Shown: positions 1 to 9,056, numbered from the stretch's first letter. The stretch: 64,000 nucleotides of DNA from Mycolicibacterium peregrinum (GCF_002102345.1 NZ_LQPP01000052.1:1-64000); one strand, 5' to 3'. A program made the numbers and translations. The notes: generated from the sequence alone by a model not told the origin.

Positions 1-94
1 TCTGAGCTGCAGCAGGACCCCGAGTCGCCATGGCCCACAATAACAAACGAGACCGAATTAACGACTCGGGACACTAGTCTGCTTCACCCCATTC

Positions 95-157
95 CGCCGA
101 AACGGCATTCCGGCAGGTGGTCACTCGCACTTCTTCTGCTGGAATGCCATTTCGGCG
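95..157. terminator. Inverted repeat after otsB, likely terminator
   Basis: Two 22-nt arms (95-116 and 136-157) pair with only two G-T wobble positions around a 19-nt loop. The right arm ends directly at the otsB stop codon. This fits a transcription end for the kstR-otsB unit. There is no strong T-run, which is common in mycobacteria. Positions 1-94 show no gene or clear motif. Confidence 0.6.
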
Positions 158-901
158 TCAGCGGCGCGCGTCAAGCAGGTACTTCAGTGCTGCCCCAACG
201 TCTTCGGGCTCGTCGACCCGGTAGGTGGCCAAGGTGTCGCCTGGTCCGACCTTGACGCCGACGTCGCCGTCGCGCAACCGGCGGAACGCCTTCTCGTCGG
301 TGACGTCGTCGCCGAAGTAGATCACCACCGATGCCCCGTGCTCGTCGCGCAAGATGTCGATCGCCTCGCCTTTGTCGGTGGTGATCACGGCGAACTCGAG
401 CACGGCCTTGCCTTTGGTCAGCTGGGCGTCCCAGGCCTGCGCGGATTGGAGCGCCTGCGCGAGCGCGGCCTCGGCGTCACCGGGTTCGGCGTTGCGCACA
501 TGTAATGCGACGCTGGCCGGTTTGAGTTCGACGGTCACCCCGGGCCTGCTGGCCGCAATGGCCTGCAGCTCACCGGCGATCGTGTCGAGGAGGGCGCGAT
601 CGATGGGGTGGGCGAATCCGGTGTCGAACTCGGCGCCGTGGCTGCCGACCAGGTGCACGGCCGCGGGCATGCCCGACAGGTCCCGCAGCACCTCGAGGGC
701 CCGTCCGGAGATCAGGGCGGTGGAGATGCCGGGAAGTTCGGACAGGGCGACAAGTGTCGTGGCGGCGTCACGCAGTGGGCGCGCGTCGGCCGGGTTGTTG
801 ACGATCGGGGCCAGGGTGCCGTCGAAATCAGAGGTGATCAGGAGCCGGTCGACGCCGGCCGCGGCCGTCAGAGCTCGGGTCAGGTCGGCGGGAAGGCTCA
901 C
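158..901 (-). CDS. otsB: Trehalose-6-phosphate phosphatase (OtsB family, HAD superfamily)
   Basis: The 247-aa protein is predicted to dephosphorylate trehalose 6-phosphate to trehalose in the cytoplasm, the second step of the OtsAB route. HAD motif I is DFDGT at about residues 25-29 (nucleophile and acid/base aspartates), followed by LISGR (motif II region), the Lys motif KGKAVLEF and the acidic motif FGDDVTDEKAF. The length matches a stand-alone OtsB domain. The start is GTG at 901, only 3 nt after the kstR stop, so the two genes are probably co-transcribed and translationally coupled. Being downstream of a cholesterol regulator is a matter of position and does not imply a steroid role. Other trehalose phosphatase paralogues may exist in the genome. 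Confidence 0.9.
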   Translation of the reverse strand: MSLPADLTRALTAAAGVDRLLITSDFDGTLAPIVNNPADARPLRDAATTLVALSELPGISTALISGRALEVLRDLSGMPAAVHLVGSHGAEFDTGFAHPIDRALLDTIAGELQAIAASRPGVTVELKPASVALHVRNAEPGDAEAALAQALQSAQAWDAQLTKGKAVLEFAVITTDKGEAIDILRDEHGASVVIYFGDDVTDEKAFRRLRDGDVGVKVGPGDTLATYRVDEPEDVGAALKYLLDARR

Positions 902-904
902 CCG

Positions 905-1582
905 CTAGATCTTAGGTTTGTCCTCGGCGCCGATGAGCAACCGGACAGCCAGGTCGAGTCGCTTGCTGACGTCGGTGGCCGAGGCGCGGCGGGTCAGCCA
1001 GGCCAGCAGGTTCGACAGCCACACGTCGGAGATGACCCGGGCGATGTGGTACTGGTCCTCGGTCGGCTCGCCGTCGCTCATCGCGCGGGCGAACATCGAA
1101 TCCATCAGCTTGCCGACATGATCGACCTCGCCCGCGGCCGAGGCGTCGGCGAAGACGAAGGCCCGCGTCATGGCCTCGGTGAGCAGCGGGTTGCGCTGCA
1201 TCGCGCGATTCAGCTTGCCGACCATGAAGCTCAGCCGCTGGTAGGGGGTGCCGCCGGCCAGTGCGGCGCGGTCGGTCTTGGCGTCGATCCGCTCGAACTC
1301 CCGGCCGAGGGCCGACACCAGCAGGTGGACCTTGGACGGGAAGTAGCGGTAGAGCGTGCCGACGGCGACATCGGCCCGTTCGGCGACGGCACGCATCTGG
1401 ACGGCCTCGTAGCCGCCCTTGGAGGCGATGGCCAGGGTCGCGTCCAGGATGCGCTTGCGGCGCTCCCGCTGGGCTTCGGAGCCGAGTTCGGATTCGGCGA
1501 GGACTGCCACGTTCATAACCTCACGCGGCCGGGTGTCAGACCCGGACGATTCGCTGCCTGTCTTCTGTGGTGCGCTGGACAT
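905..1582 (-). CDS. kstR: KstR, TetR-family repressor of cholesterol catabolism
   Basis: TetR-family repressor of the main steroid degradation regulon; in M. tuberculosis it is relieved by steroid-CoA ligands. The core starting at AVLAESELGSEAQRERRKR is nearly identical to M. tuberculosis KstR (Rv3574), including the helix-turn-helix ending GTLYRYFPSK and the ligand-domain segment AMQRNPLLTEAMTRA. Two starts are possible. ATG at 1582 gives 225 aa and has a purine-rich stretch 11 nt upstream; ATG at 1516 gives 203 aa and matches the M. tuberculosis start. It is divergent from fadE34, as in M. tuberculosis, with a perfect KstR operator between them, so it is likely autoregulated. otsB follows 3 nt after its stop. 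Confidence 0.95.
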   Translation of the reverse strand: MSSAPQKTGSESSGSDTRPREVMNVAVLAESELGSEAQRERRKRILDATLAIASKGGYEAVQMRAVAERADVAVGTLYRYFPSKVHLLVSALGREFERIDAKTDRAALAGGTPYQRLSFMVGKLNRAMQRNPLLTEAMTRAFVFADASAAGEVDHVGKLMDSMFARAMSDGEPTEDQYHIARVISDVWLSNLLAWLTRRASATDVSKRLDLAVRLLIGAEDKPKI

Positions 1583-1725
1583 GCGGTGTGTGGCCCCCTC
1601 TCGTCGCGTGCCCCGTCGAAAACGATACGCACGGCGATCTCCTTCTACACACCTCCGCGCCGTTAAACACACGGACGTGTCCTGCTGTGATGCGGGTCGA
1701 CTTGACGGTCGAACACTGTCACCAT

Positions 1726-1739
1726 TAGAACACGTTCTA
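1726..1739. promoter_or_regulatory. KstR operator, kstR/fadE34 divergent promoter
   Basis: TAGAACACGTTCTA is a perfect palindrome and matches the established KstR motif TnnAACnnGTTnnA at every defined base. It lies between kstR and fadE34, 45 nt before the fadE34 ATG, and should control both directions. Confidence 0.92.
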
Positions 1740-1783
1740 GTGAGAAGCACGGACTTCTCGCGCTAGGGGCTAGGAGGTCCACC

Positions 1784-3913
1784 ATGTCCGGCGCGTCTGC
1801 CACCATCACCGACGAGCAGTTTGCCGCCCGTGACCTGGTGCGTAGCTGGGCGGCCGCAGCTGCTACAGCTACCGCCGTCCGCGAGGCTGAACATGATGCC
1901 GATGCCTGGCGCCGGCCGTGTCAGGGTCTCGCCGAACTAGGGATCTTCAGCGTGGCGGTCCCCGAGGAGCAGGGCGGCGCCGGCGGCACGGTCGAGGATC
2001 TGTGCGCCATGGTCGACGAGGCCGCGGCCGCGCTGGTGCCCGGCCCGGTAGCCACCACGGCCCTGGCCACCCTGGTCGTCACCGACGGGGCTGTGCTGGA
2101 GGCGCTGGTGTCGGGTGAGCGCACGGCCGGTGCGGCCCTGAGCGCGGACCTGACGCTGTCCGGCGACAAGGTCTCGGGCACCGCCGAGTTTGTCCTCGGT
2201 GCGGACGCCACCGGGGTGTTGCTGCTGCCCGCCGGCGACCGTGTGGTGCTGGTCGACGCGGGTGCTGCCGGGGTGAGCGTCGAACTGCTCACCGCCACCG
2301 ACTTCTCGCTGCCGCTGGCCCGGGTCGTGCTGGACGCGGCGCCCGCGCAGGTACTCGATGTCTCGCGGCAACGGTTCTCCGACATTGCCGCGGCCGTCCT
2401 GGCCGCCGAAGCCGCCGGGTTGGCCCGGTGGACCCTGCAGACCGCCACCGAGTACGCGAAGGTGCGCGAGCAGTTCGGCAAGCCGATCGGCAGCTTCCAG
2501 GCCGTCAAGCACATGTGTGCCGAGATGCTGTTGCGCTCGGAGCAGATCTCGGTTTCGGCGGCCGACGCGGCGCGTGCGGTCTCGGAGGCCGATGACTCCC
2601 AGCTGTCGATCGCTGCCGCGGTGGCGGCCGCTGCCGGAATCGACGCGGCGGAGGCCAACGCCAAGGACTGCATCCAGGTGCTCGGCGGGATCGGCATCAC
2701 CTGGGAGCATGAGGCGCATCTGTATCTGCGTCGCGCATATGGGATTTCGCACGCGCTCGGTGGCCGGCGCCGGTGGATCCGCCGGGTCTCGGCACTGACC
2801 CAGCAGGGTGTGCGTCGTGAACTCCGGATCGATCTGGAGTCGGTGGCCGGCCTACGCCCCGAGATCAGCGCCGCGGTGTCGGAGGTGGCCGCACTGCCGG
2901 TGGAAAAGCGTCAGGTGGCCCTGGCCGAGTCCGGCCTGCTGGCCCCGCACTGGCCACGTCCTTACGGCCGCAACGCATCTCCGGCCGAGCAGCTGCTGAT
3001 CGACCAGGAACTCGCTGCGGCGGAGGTGGAGCGCCCGGATCTGGTGATCGGCTGGTGGGCAGTGCCGACCATCCTGGAGCACGGCAGCCCCGAGCAGATC
3101 GACCAGTTCGTGCCGGCCACGCTGCGCGGCGACCTGGCCTGGTGCCAGCTGTTCTCGGAGCCGGGCGCCGGCTCCGACCTGGCCGCATTGCGTATGAAAG
3201 CCGTTCGCGCAGAAGGCCCCAACGGTGAGCCGGGCTGGAAGCTGACCGGTCAGAAGGTGTGGACCTCGGCGGCGCAGAAAGCGCACTGGGGCGTGTGCCT
3301 TGCGCGCACCGACGCCGACGCGCCGAAACACAAGGGCATCACCTACTTCCTGATCGACATGAAGACGCCGGGCATCGTGATCCGCCCGCTGCGCGAGATC
3401 ACCGGTGACGAGCTGTTCAACGAGGTCTTCTTCGACGACGTGTTCGTGCCCGACGAGATGGTGGTGGGCACCGTCAACGACGGCTGGCGCCTGGCCCGCA
3501 CCACCCTGGCCAACGAGCGCGTGGCGATGGCCGGCGGCACGGCACTGGGTAATCCGATGGAAGAGCTGCTGCGCACCCTCGGCGCGCAGCCCGACGTGGA
3601 TCCGGCCGACCTGGACCGCCTCGGTGGGTTGATCCTGACGGCTCAGGTGGGTTCACTGCTGGACCAGCGGATCGCGCAGTTGGCGGTCAGCGGCCAGGAC
3701 ACCGGCGCGCAGGCCAGCGCCCGCAAGCTGATCGGCGTGCGTTACCGGCAGACACTGGCCGAGTTCCGGCTGGAACTGTCCGACGGCGGCGGCGCGGTGC
3801 GTAACCGCGAGGTGCACGACTTCCTCAACACGCGCTGCCTGACCATCGCGGGTGGCACCGAGCAGATCCTGCTGACCGTCGCCGGTGAGCGGTTGCTCGG
3901 CCTGCCGCGCTAG
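1784..3913 (+). CDS. fadE34: FadE34 / ChsE3, double-length acyl-CoA dehydrogenase
   Basis: A 709-aa fusion of two acyl-CoA dehydrogenase units, the size expected for FadE34 (Rv3573c, about 711 aa). The N-terminal half (to about 345) has QFGKPIGSFQAVKH and QVLGGIGITWEHE; the C-terminal half has FSEPGAGSDLA, GQKVWTSAAQ and a C-terminal GGTEQILL flavin-contact region. The known enzyme dehydrogenates a shortened cholesterol side-chain CoA ester during beta-oxidation, using FAD. The ATG at 1784 has an excellent AGGAGG site at 1772-1777. It sits opposite kstR with a KstR site upstream, so induction by cholesterol is expected. The transcript appears to end at the hairpin at 3934-3981. Confidence 0.93.
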   Translation: MSGASATITDEQFAARDLVRSWAAAAATATAVREAEHDADAWRRPCQGLAELGIFSVAVPEEQGGAGGTVEDLCAMVDEAAAALVPGPVATTALATLVVTDGAVLEALVSGERTAGAALSADLTLSGDKVSGTAEFVLGADATGVLLLPAGDRVVLVDAGAAGVSVELLTATDFSLPLARVVLDAAPAQVLDVSRQRFSDIAAAVLAAEAAGLARWTLQTATEYAKVREQFGKPIGSFQAVKHMCAEMLLRSEQISVSAADAARAVSEADDSQLSIAAAVAAAAGIDAAEANAKDCIQVLGGIGITWEHEAHLYLRRAYGISHALGGRRRWIRRVSALTQQGVRRELRIDLESVAGLRPEISAAVSEVAALPVEKRQVALAESGLLAPHWPRPYGRNASPAEQLLIDQELAAAEVERPDLVIGWWAVPTILEHGSPEQIDQFVPATLRGDLAWCQLFSEPGAGSDLAALRMKAVRAEGPNGEPGWKLTGQKVWTSAAQKAHWGVCLARTDADAPKHKGITYFLIDMKTPGIVIRPLREITGDELFNEVFFDDVFVPDEMVVGTVNDGWRLARTTLANERVAMAGGTALGNPMEELLRTLGAQPDVDPADLDRLGGLILTAQVGSLLDQRIAQLAVSGQDTGAQASARKLIGVRYRQTLAEFRLELSDGGGAVRNREVHDFLNTRCLTIAGGTEQILLTVAGERLLGLPR

Positions 3914-3933
3914 GTTCCGTCTCTTCGCCGAGC

Positions 3934-3981
3934 AGACGCAAAACTGCCCAAAATCACGGGTTTTGGGGCAGTTTTGTGTCT
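3934..3981. terminator. Bidirectional hairpin between fadE34 and a convergent tetR
   Basis: Left arm 3934-3953 pairs with right arm 3961-3981 over about 20 bp (one bulge, one wobble), with a 7-nt loop and A/T-rich outer tracts on both sides. The stop codon of the convergent TetR gene lies in the loop, so its last codons are encoded in the right arm. It fits a shared terminator. Confidence 0.75.
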
Positions 3982-4619
3982 GTTCGCGCAGGTGGGTGAC
4001 CCGGTAGTGCGCGCAGGTACCCCGCCAGCATCGCGACGATGCCGTCCTCGAGCTGTTCGGCGTCGGCGGGTTTGTCGCACGCCAACAGCCGGTGGGTCAG
4101 CGACTCGACGGTCGCGACCACCATGCGCGCCGCAAACCCGGTGTCTGGCACCGCTACGTCAGAGTGGCTGTCCAGCAGGGCTTTTGCCGCGGCGACGGCA
4201 TCCTCTTCGGTGTGGTGCAACCGGTCCAGCAGGGCCGGTGAGCGAGGGGCTTCCTCGAACAGCACGCGGTGCAGACGGGTGTCGTCGCGGTGGTTGTCGA
4301 TGGTCGCCCGGACGAACAGGCGCAACAGGTCTTCGAGTGATTCGGGCAGGCCTGCCGCAGTGCGCTCGCGCAGCAGCGCCGTACCGGCGTCGACGTGTGC
4401 GTCGGTGAGCGCCGACAGGATCGCGTCCTTGTTCGGGAAGTACTGATAGAGCGATCCGATCGACAGATCCGCTGCTTCGGCGATGCGGTTGGTGGTGCCC
4501 GCGGCGTATCCGTACTCGGCGAAAATGCGAGCCGCCGCCTCGAGGATGGCCTGCCGGGTCTCCTTGGCGCGCTGCTGTCTGGGCTGCTTACGGGCCCGAA
4601 ATCGGTCGGTAGGGGTCAT
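3954..4619 (-). CDS. TetR/AcrR-family transcriptional regulator
   Basis: A 221-aa TetR protein. The N-terminal DNA-binding region includes KETRQAILEAAARIFAEYG and a recognition segment ending SIGSLYQYFPNKDAIL (to about residue 70); the rest is a helical ligand domain with no recognisable specificity. It is divergent from a small SRPBCC protein 60 nt away, so that gene and itself are the most likely targets. No clear palindrome was found in the 60-nt gap. Its 3' end is shared with the terminator hairpin. The ligand is unknown. Confidence 0.85.
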   Translation of the reverse strand: MTPTDRFRARKQPRQQRAKETRQAILEAAARIFAEYGYAAGTTNRIAEAADLSIGSLYQYFPNKDAILSALTDAHVDAGTALLRERTAAGLPESLEDLLRLFVRATIDNHRDDTRLHRVLFEEAPRSPALLDRLHHTEEDAVAAAKALLDSHSDVAVPDTGFAARMVVATVESLTHRLLACDKPADAEQLEDGIVAMLAGYLRALPGHPPARTDTKLPQNP

Positions 4620-4679
4620 CGTCGCCTCCGCACGAAAAGCGAGTAGTCAGGCGTCGCGCTGCTCTCGAAAATTGGTGAC

Positions 4680-5141
4680 ATGCAACGCATCCATGTTGAG
4701 ACGATTCTTCGCGCCGACACGGAACGAGTGTGGCAGGCCATGCAGCAGATCCCGACGTTTCTCTACGTCTGCCGCGGCTTGTTCGGTGTGCCCGCTCTGG
4801 CCGGACGCACCGAACCGTTCCGGGCCGGGGATCAGGGCACCGGGTGGCTGTTCGCCTTCCACGTGATCCCGGCCTACCGGCACACCATCGAGGTTCTCGA
4901 TGTCGAAGACACCACCCGCACGATCCGCACCCACGAGTACGGCGGAATGCTGCGGTCCTGGAATCACACCCTGCACGTCGAACCGGTCACCGACCGGTCG
5001 TGCCGCTACAGCGACACCGTCGAGATCGACGCCGGCCGACTGACTTCCGTGGTGGTCGCGGTTGCCAGGGGGATCTACGCCTACCGGCACCGCCGGTGGC
5101 ACAGGCTCGTGGACAAACACATGGCGGAAGCCGGCGCGTGA
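4680..5141 (+). CDS. SRPBCC (START/polyketide cyclase-like) ligand-binding protein
   Basis: A 153-aa protein with the typical SRPBCC opening (IHVETILRADTERVWQAMQQIP), alternating strands and a long C-terminal helix (YRHRRWHRLVDKHM). This helix-grip fold binds hydrophobic ligands or cyclises polyketides. No catalytic residues identify a reaction. It is divergent from the TetR gene at 3954-4619, suggesting regulation by it, and sits between fadE34 and kshB. A lipid or steroid ligand would fit the context but is only inference. Confidence 0.7.
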   Translation: MQRIHVETILRADTERVWQAMQQIPTFLYVCRGLFGVPALAGRTEPFRAGDQGTGWLFAFHVIPAYRHTIEVLDVEDTTRTIRTHEYGGMLRSWNHTLHVEPVTDRSCRYSDTVEIDAGRLTSVVVAVARGIYAYRHRRWHRLVDKHMAEAGA

Positions 5142-5167
5142 GCGCCAGTCCAGAAGAGGCCCGCGGG

Positions 5168-5743
5168 TCAGAACCCCGTCGTGGCGCAGGCGCTCGGCGT
5201 GGTGAGGTTCACCCCACCCCAGGTCACGTGGATGTCCGAGCAGATGATGAAGTTGTCCGCGGTGTTCGGCTGGCCGGTCTGCCACTTGGTGGGTGTCGAC
5301 ACGCCGTCGATGGTGAAGCGCTCGATGGGCCCGCCACCGAAGTACGTCGCCGAGATCTCGACCTTGTTGACCGACCGGTACAACTTCGACAGCACGTTGT
5401 CGTGGTTGGAGCCCTTGATCTCCCGGGGCATCCCGGCCGGGGCGCTGTAGGACGCTTCCTGCCAGGTGTCCTTGTTGGAGCTACGCAGGGTGATGGTCTG
5501 ACGCGCCCACGCGTCACCGGGGAAGCCGATCGGCCCGTCCGGGGTGAGCAGGTTCGCCGAGGTCCGGAAGTTGCATGTGGTGCCGGCGCAGTCCGCGCTG
5601 ACGTGCATTTCGATCGTGCCCTGGGGGCTCGGGATCGAGCTGACGGCCGAGTTGGAGGCGGCCGTGGCCGACGCGGGGAACGCCAGCGCAGCCGCGGTCA
5701 GCACTGCTGCCGTGCTCGCTGCGGAAAGCCTGTTGATCGTCAT
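5168..5743 (-). CDS. Secreted hypothetical protein, four cysteines
   Basis: About 191 aa from ATG 5743 (a TTG two codons earlier, at 5749, is also possible). A clear Sec signal peptide with an Ala-rich core ends near SATA at about residue 28. The mature part is Ser/Thr/Asn-rich with four Cys (CAGTTC, IIC, SAC), consistent with two disulfides outside the cytoplasm. It lies directly after kshB on the same strand (22 nt gap), where M. tuberculosis has the uncharacterised Rv3572, and may be its counterpart. It probably reads through from the KstR-controlled kshB promoter. No enzymatic motif was recognised. Confidence 0.75.
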   Translation of the reverse strand: MTINRLSAASTAAVLTAAALAFPASATAASNSAVSSIPSPQGTIEMHVSADCAGTTCNFRTSANLLTPDGPIGFPGDAWARQTITLRSSNKDTWQEASYSAPAGMPREIKGSNHDNVLSKLYRSVNKVEISATYFGGGPIERFTIDGVSTPTKWQTGQPNTADNFIICSDIHVTWGGVNLTTPSACATTGF

Positions 5744-5765
5744 CGTCAAGAAAGGTATCCGCTCG

Positions 5766-6824
5766 TTACTCGTCGTAGGTGACTTCGACCGAATCCGACA
5801 CCGGTGTGGCCTGGCAACCCAGGATCAGGCCCTCGTCCAGATCGGATGGTTCGAGTACGTCGTTGATCTTCATCTCGACGTCCCCGGACTTCTTGAGGAC
5901 CGCGCAGGCACCGCAGTGGCCTTCGCGGCAGGAGAACGGTGCGTCCAATCCCTTGTCGAGCAGGACGTCGAGGAGCGTGGCCGACCGTGGCCAACGAACC
6001 TCGTGGGTGGTGCCGTCCAGGGTGACGACCGCGGTGGCCGGCTCTTGGTCGCTGTCCTCTTCTTCGATCACCACGGCGGCGAACGGGTCGGAATCCAACG
6101 ACTTGAACACCTCGATGTGGATGCGCTCGTCGGCGGCTCCGGCCTGCTGCAGCGCCTGCTCGGCTGCCGCCATGAACGGTCCGGGCCCACAGATGAAGGC
6201 CTCGCGCGCCGCATACGGGGCGAGGAGTGTGGCGAGTGCGGCCGGACTGGGCAGGCCCTGCACGGTCTCCAGCCAGTGCACGACGGTGAACCGGTCGGGG
6301 TACTTGGCCGCCAGGTCGCGCAGGGTTGCACCGAAGATGACGGAGTTCTCGTCGCGGTTGGCGTAGACCAGGACGACGTTGCCGGTGCCCTCGGCGAGTG
6401 CGGACTTGCAGATCGCCATCATCGGGGTGATGCCGCTGCCCGCGGCCAGCAGCAGGAAGTCGGTGTCGAGATTCTTGGGCACGAAGGTGCCCGACGGGGC
6501 CAGCACGTGCATCTTCATGCCGGCATGTGCGTTGTCGCACAGCCAGTTCGAGGCGTAGCCGTCGACGGTCCGCTTGACCGTGACGGTCAGCTGGTCGTCC
6601 GTCACCGGCGAGCTGGACAGTGAATAACAGCGGGCCACTGAGCCGGTGCGATCGCTCGGCACCCGCAGTGTCAGGAACTGGCCCGGGGAGTAGCGCAGCC
6701 GGTCGGCGGGAATCTCTGAGCCCTCCGGCACGGAGAACACGAGAGACCGGGCGTCGGCCGTCTCCTCGATGACTGCACTCACCTGCAGTTCGAGCACATG
6801 GCTGCCCAGTGGCTCATCAGTCAC
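5766..6824 (-). CDS. kshB: KshB, 3-ketosteroid 9-alpha-hydroxylase reductase
   Basis: A 352-aa electron-transfer protein that passes electrons from NADH via FAD and a [2Fe-2S] cluster to the oxygenase KshA for 9-alpha-hydroxylation of ketosteroids, the step that triggers ring-B opening. The N-terminal flavin domain carries RCYSLSSSP (FAD contact), the middle GSGITPMMAI (NAD binding) and FICGPGPFM; the C-terminal plant-type ferredoxin has CREGHCGACAVL plus a distal CQATP. The GTG start at 6824 has a GAAAGGG site. It is divergent from hsaA with a KstR operator 27 nt upstream. The partner kshA is not in this window. Confidence 0.93.
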   Translation of the reverse strand: MTDEPLGSHVLELQVSAVIEETADARSLVFSVPEGSEIPADRLRYSPGQFLTLRVPSDRTGSVARCYSLSSSPVTDDQLTVTVKRTVDGYASNWLCDNAHAGMKMHVLAPSGTFVPKNLDTDFLLLAAGSGITPMMAICKSALAEGTGNVVLVYANRDENSVIFGATLRDLAAKYPDRFTVVHWLETVQGLPSPAALATLLAPYAAREAFICGPGPFMAAAEQALQQAGAADERIHIEVFKSLDSDPFAAVVIEEEDSDQEPATAVVTLDGTTHEVRWPRSATLLDVLLDKGLDAPFSCREGHCGACAVLKKSGDVEMKINDVLEPSDLDEGLILGCQATPVSDSVEVTYDE

Positions 6825-6850
6825 GGCTGGACCCTTTCTTCACTCATAAC

Positions 6851-6864
6851 TAGAACATGTTACA
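6851..6864. promoter_or_regulatory. KstR operator, kshB side
   Basis: TAGAACATGTTACA fits TnnAACnnGTTnnA at all defined bases. It lies 27 nt upstream of the kshB GTG in the kshB-hsaA intergenic region. Confidence 0.88.
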
Positions 6865-6919
6865 AAAACGTACTTGCCCTGGTCCAGCCCACCATTGCAA
6901 GGCGCTACTCGACACAAAT

Positions 6920-6933
6920 CGTAACGTGTTCTA
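6920..6933. promoter_or_regulatory. KstR operator, hsaA side
   Basis: CGTAACGTGTTCTA matches the KstR motif except for the first base (C instead of T). It lies 60 nt upstream of the hsaA GTG, so the divergent region has one site per promoter. Confidence 0.82.
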
Positions 6934-6992
6934 ATCTCTGTCTAGGCGGTCAGCTCGCGCTTATCGCAGTCCGAATCTTGGGAGGCATTTCC

Positions 6993-8183
6993 GTGACATC
7001 CATTGAACAGCGTGACGTGCAGGCAGTGCTGGCCGGCATCGATGAACTGCTGCCGACGCTGCGTGAGCGCGCTCAGGAGACCGAGGATCTGCGCAAGCTG
7101 CCCGACGCGAACGTGAAGGCCCTGGAGGACATCGGTTTCTTCAAGCTGCTGCAGCCCGAGCAGTGGGGTGGCCTGCAGTGCGACCCGACAGTGTTCTACG
7201 AGGCGGTCCGGCGCCTGGCCAGCGCGTGCAGTTCCACCGGCTGGGTCGCCGGCATCATCGGTGTGCACAACTGGCACCTGGCGTTGTTCGACCAGCAGGC
7301 TCAGGAAGACGTCTGGGGAGAGGACACCTCCGTCCGGATCTCCTCGTCCTACGCCCCGATGGGTGCCGGTGTGGTGACCGAGACGGGTGACGGCTACCTC
7401 GTCAACGGTGCCTGGAACTGGTCCTCGGGCTGCGATCACGCCAGCTGGGCCTTCCTCGGCGGGCCGGTCATCAAGGACGGCCGGCCGGTCGACTTCGGCA
7501 GCTTCCTGATCCCGCGTACCGACTACCAGATCGACGACGTCTGGAACGTCGTCGGTCTGCGCGGCACCGGCAGCAACACCGTCGTGGTCAAGGACGTGTT
7601 CGTGCCCAAGCACCGCTTCCTGTCCTACAAGGCGATGAACGACGGCACCGCCGGCGGCTATGAGACCAACACCGCTCCCGTGTACAAGATGCCCTGGGGC
7701 ACAATCCATCCCACCACCATCTCGGCCCCCATCGTCGGGATGGCCTACGGCGCCTACGACGCGCACGTCGAGCATCAGGGCAAGCGTGTCCGTGCCGCCT
7801 TCGCCGGTGAGAAGGCCAAGGACGATCCGTTCGCCAAGATCCGCATCGCCGAGGCCGCCAGCGACATCGACGCCGCCTGGCGTCAGCTGTCGGGCAACGT
7901 CGCCGACGAGTACGCCCTGCTGGTCGCAGGCGAGGAGATCCCGTTCGAGCTGCGGGCCCGGGCGCGGCGCGATCAGGTGCGTGCCACCGGCCGCGCGATC
8001 GCCTCGATCGACCGGCTCTTCGAGGCCTCGGGTGCCACCGCACTGTCCAATGACGCTCCGGTGCAGCGGTTCTGGCGTGACGCGCACGCCGGACGGGTGC
8101 ACGCGGCCAACGATCCCGAGCGCGCCTACCTGATCTTCGGTAACAACGAGTTCGGCCTGCCCCCGGCCGACACGATGGTCTGA
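6993..8183 (+). CDS. hsaA: HsaA, 3-HSA monooxygenase oxygenase subunit
   Basis: A 396-aa flavin-dependent hydroxylase (acyl-CoA dehydrogenase fold) that converts 3-HSA to the catechol 3,4-DHSA, using reduced flavin from HsaB. Sequence is close to M. tuberculosis HsaA throughout: FFKLLQPEQWGG, SSTGWVAGI, WNWSSGCDHASW, GLRGTGSNT and the C-terminal FGLPPADTMV. The GTG start at 6993 has GGGAGG just upstream and matches the M. tuberculosis N-terminus; the open frame continues further upstream but would cross the operators. First gene of hsaADCB, with 3-nt gaps or a 1-nt overlap between genes, expected to be KstR-controlled. Confidence 0.96.
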   Translation: MTSIEQRDVQAVLAGIDELLPTLRERAQETEDLRKLPDANVKALEDIGFFKLLQPEQWGGLQCDPTVFYEAVRRLASACSSTGWVAGIIGVHNWHLALFDQQAQEDVWGEDTSVRISSSYAPMGAGVVTETGDGYLVNGAWNWSSGCDHASWAFLGGPVIKDGRPVDFGSFLIPRTDYQIDDVWNVVGLRGTGSNTVVVKDVFVPKHRFLSYKAMNDGTAGGYETNTAPVYKMPWGTIHPTTISAPIVGMAYGAYDAHVEHQGKRVRAAFAGEKAKDDPFAKIRIAEAASDIDAAWRQLSGNVADEYALLVAGEEIPFELRARARRDQVRATGRAIASIDRLFEASGATALSNDAPVQRFWRDAHAGRVHAANDPERAYLIFGNNEFGLPPADTMV

Positions 8184-8186
8184 TAC

Positions 8187-9053
8187 ATGACTGCCACCCA
8201 AGAGATCACGTTCGAATCCACCTCGCGCTACGCCCAGGTCAGAGATGACATGCGGCTGCACTACCACGAGGCGGGTGACCCGAATGCCCAGACCATCGTG
8301 CTGTTGCACGGCGGTGGCCCCGGCGCCTCGAGCTGGTCCAACTTCGGCCGCAACATCGCGGTGCTGGCCGAGCACTACCACGTGCTCGCCGTCGACCAGC
8401 CCGGTTACGGGCACTCGGACAAGCACACCGAACACGAGCAGTACAACCGCTACAGCGCCAAGGCGCTGCTCGGGCTGTTCGACCACCTCGGTCTGCAGGG
8501 CCGGATCCCGCTGCTGGGCAACTCGCTCGGTGGCGGCACCGCGGTGCGGTTCGCGCTGGACTACCCGGACCGGGCGGGCAAGCTCATCCTCATGGGCCCC
8601 GGCGGCCTGAGCGTCAACCTGTTCGCACCCGATCCGACCGAGGGCGTCAAGGCCCTGGCGAAGTTCAACTTCGAACCGACGCGCGAGAACCTCGAGGCCT
8701 TCATCCGGATCATGGTGTTCGACCAGAAGCTGGTCACTCCGGAACTGGTCGACGAGCGGTTCGCGATCGCGAGCACCCCCGAATCGCTTGCGGCCACCCG
8801 CGCGATGGGTAAGTCGTTCGCGGGTGCGGATTTCGAGCTCGGCATGATGTGGCGCGAGGTCTACAAGCTGCGCCAGCCGGTGCTGCTGATCTGGGGCCGT
8901 GAGGACCGGGTGAATCCGCTCGACGGCGCGCTCGTCGCCCTCAAGCAGATTCCGCGGGTACAGCTGCACGTCTTCGGGCAGTGTGGACACTGGGCTCAGG
9001 TCGAGAAGTTCGACGAGTTCAACAAACTCACCATCGATTTCCTTGGGGGTTAG
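8187..9053 (+). CDS. hsaD: HsaD, 4,9-DSHA C-C bond hydrolase
   Basis: A 288-aa alpha/beta hydrolase of the meta-cleavage product hydrolase family. It cleaves 4,9-DSHA into DOHNAA (HIP) and 2-hydroxyhexa-2,4-dienoate. The catalytic triad is visible: Ser113 in GNSLGGG, Asp240 in GRED and His268 in CGHWAQ, offset by one from the Ser114/Asp241/His269 of M. tuberculosis HsaD. The oxyanion-loop motif HGGGPGASSW is at 41-50. It starts 3 nt after hsaA and is followed by hsaC after 3 nt. Confidence 0.96.
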   Translation: MTATQEITFESTSRYAQVRDDMRLHYHEAGDPNAQTIVLLHGGGPGASSWSNFGRNIAVLAEHYHVLAVDQPGYGHSDKHTEHEQYNRYSAKALLGLFDHLGLQGRIPLLGNSLGGGTAVRFALDYPDRAGKLILMGPGGLSVNLFAPDPTEGVKALAKFNFEPTRENLEAFIRIMVFDQKLVTPELVDERFAIASTPESLAATRAMGKSFAGADFELGMMWREVYKLRQPVLLIWGREDRVNPLDGALVALKQIPRVQLHVFGQCGHWAQVEKFDEFNKLTIDFLGG

Positions 9054-9056
9054 CAG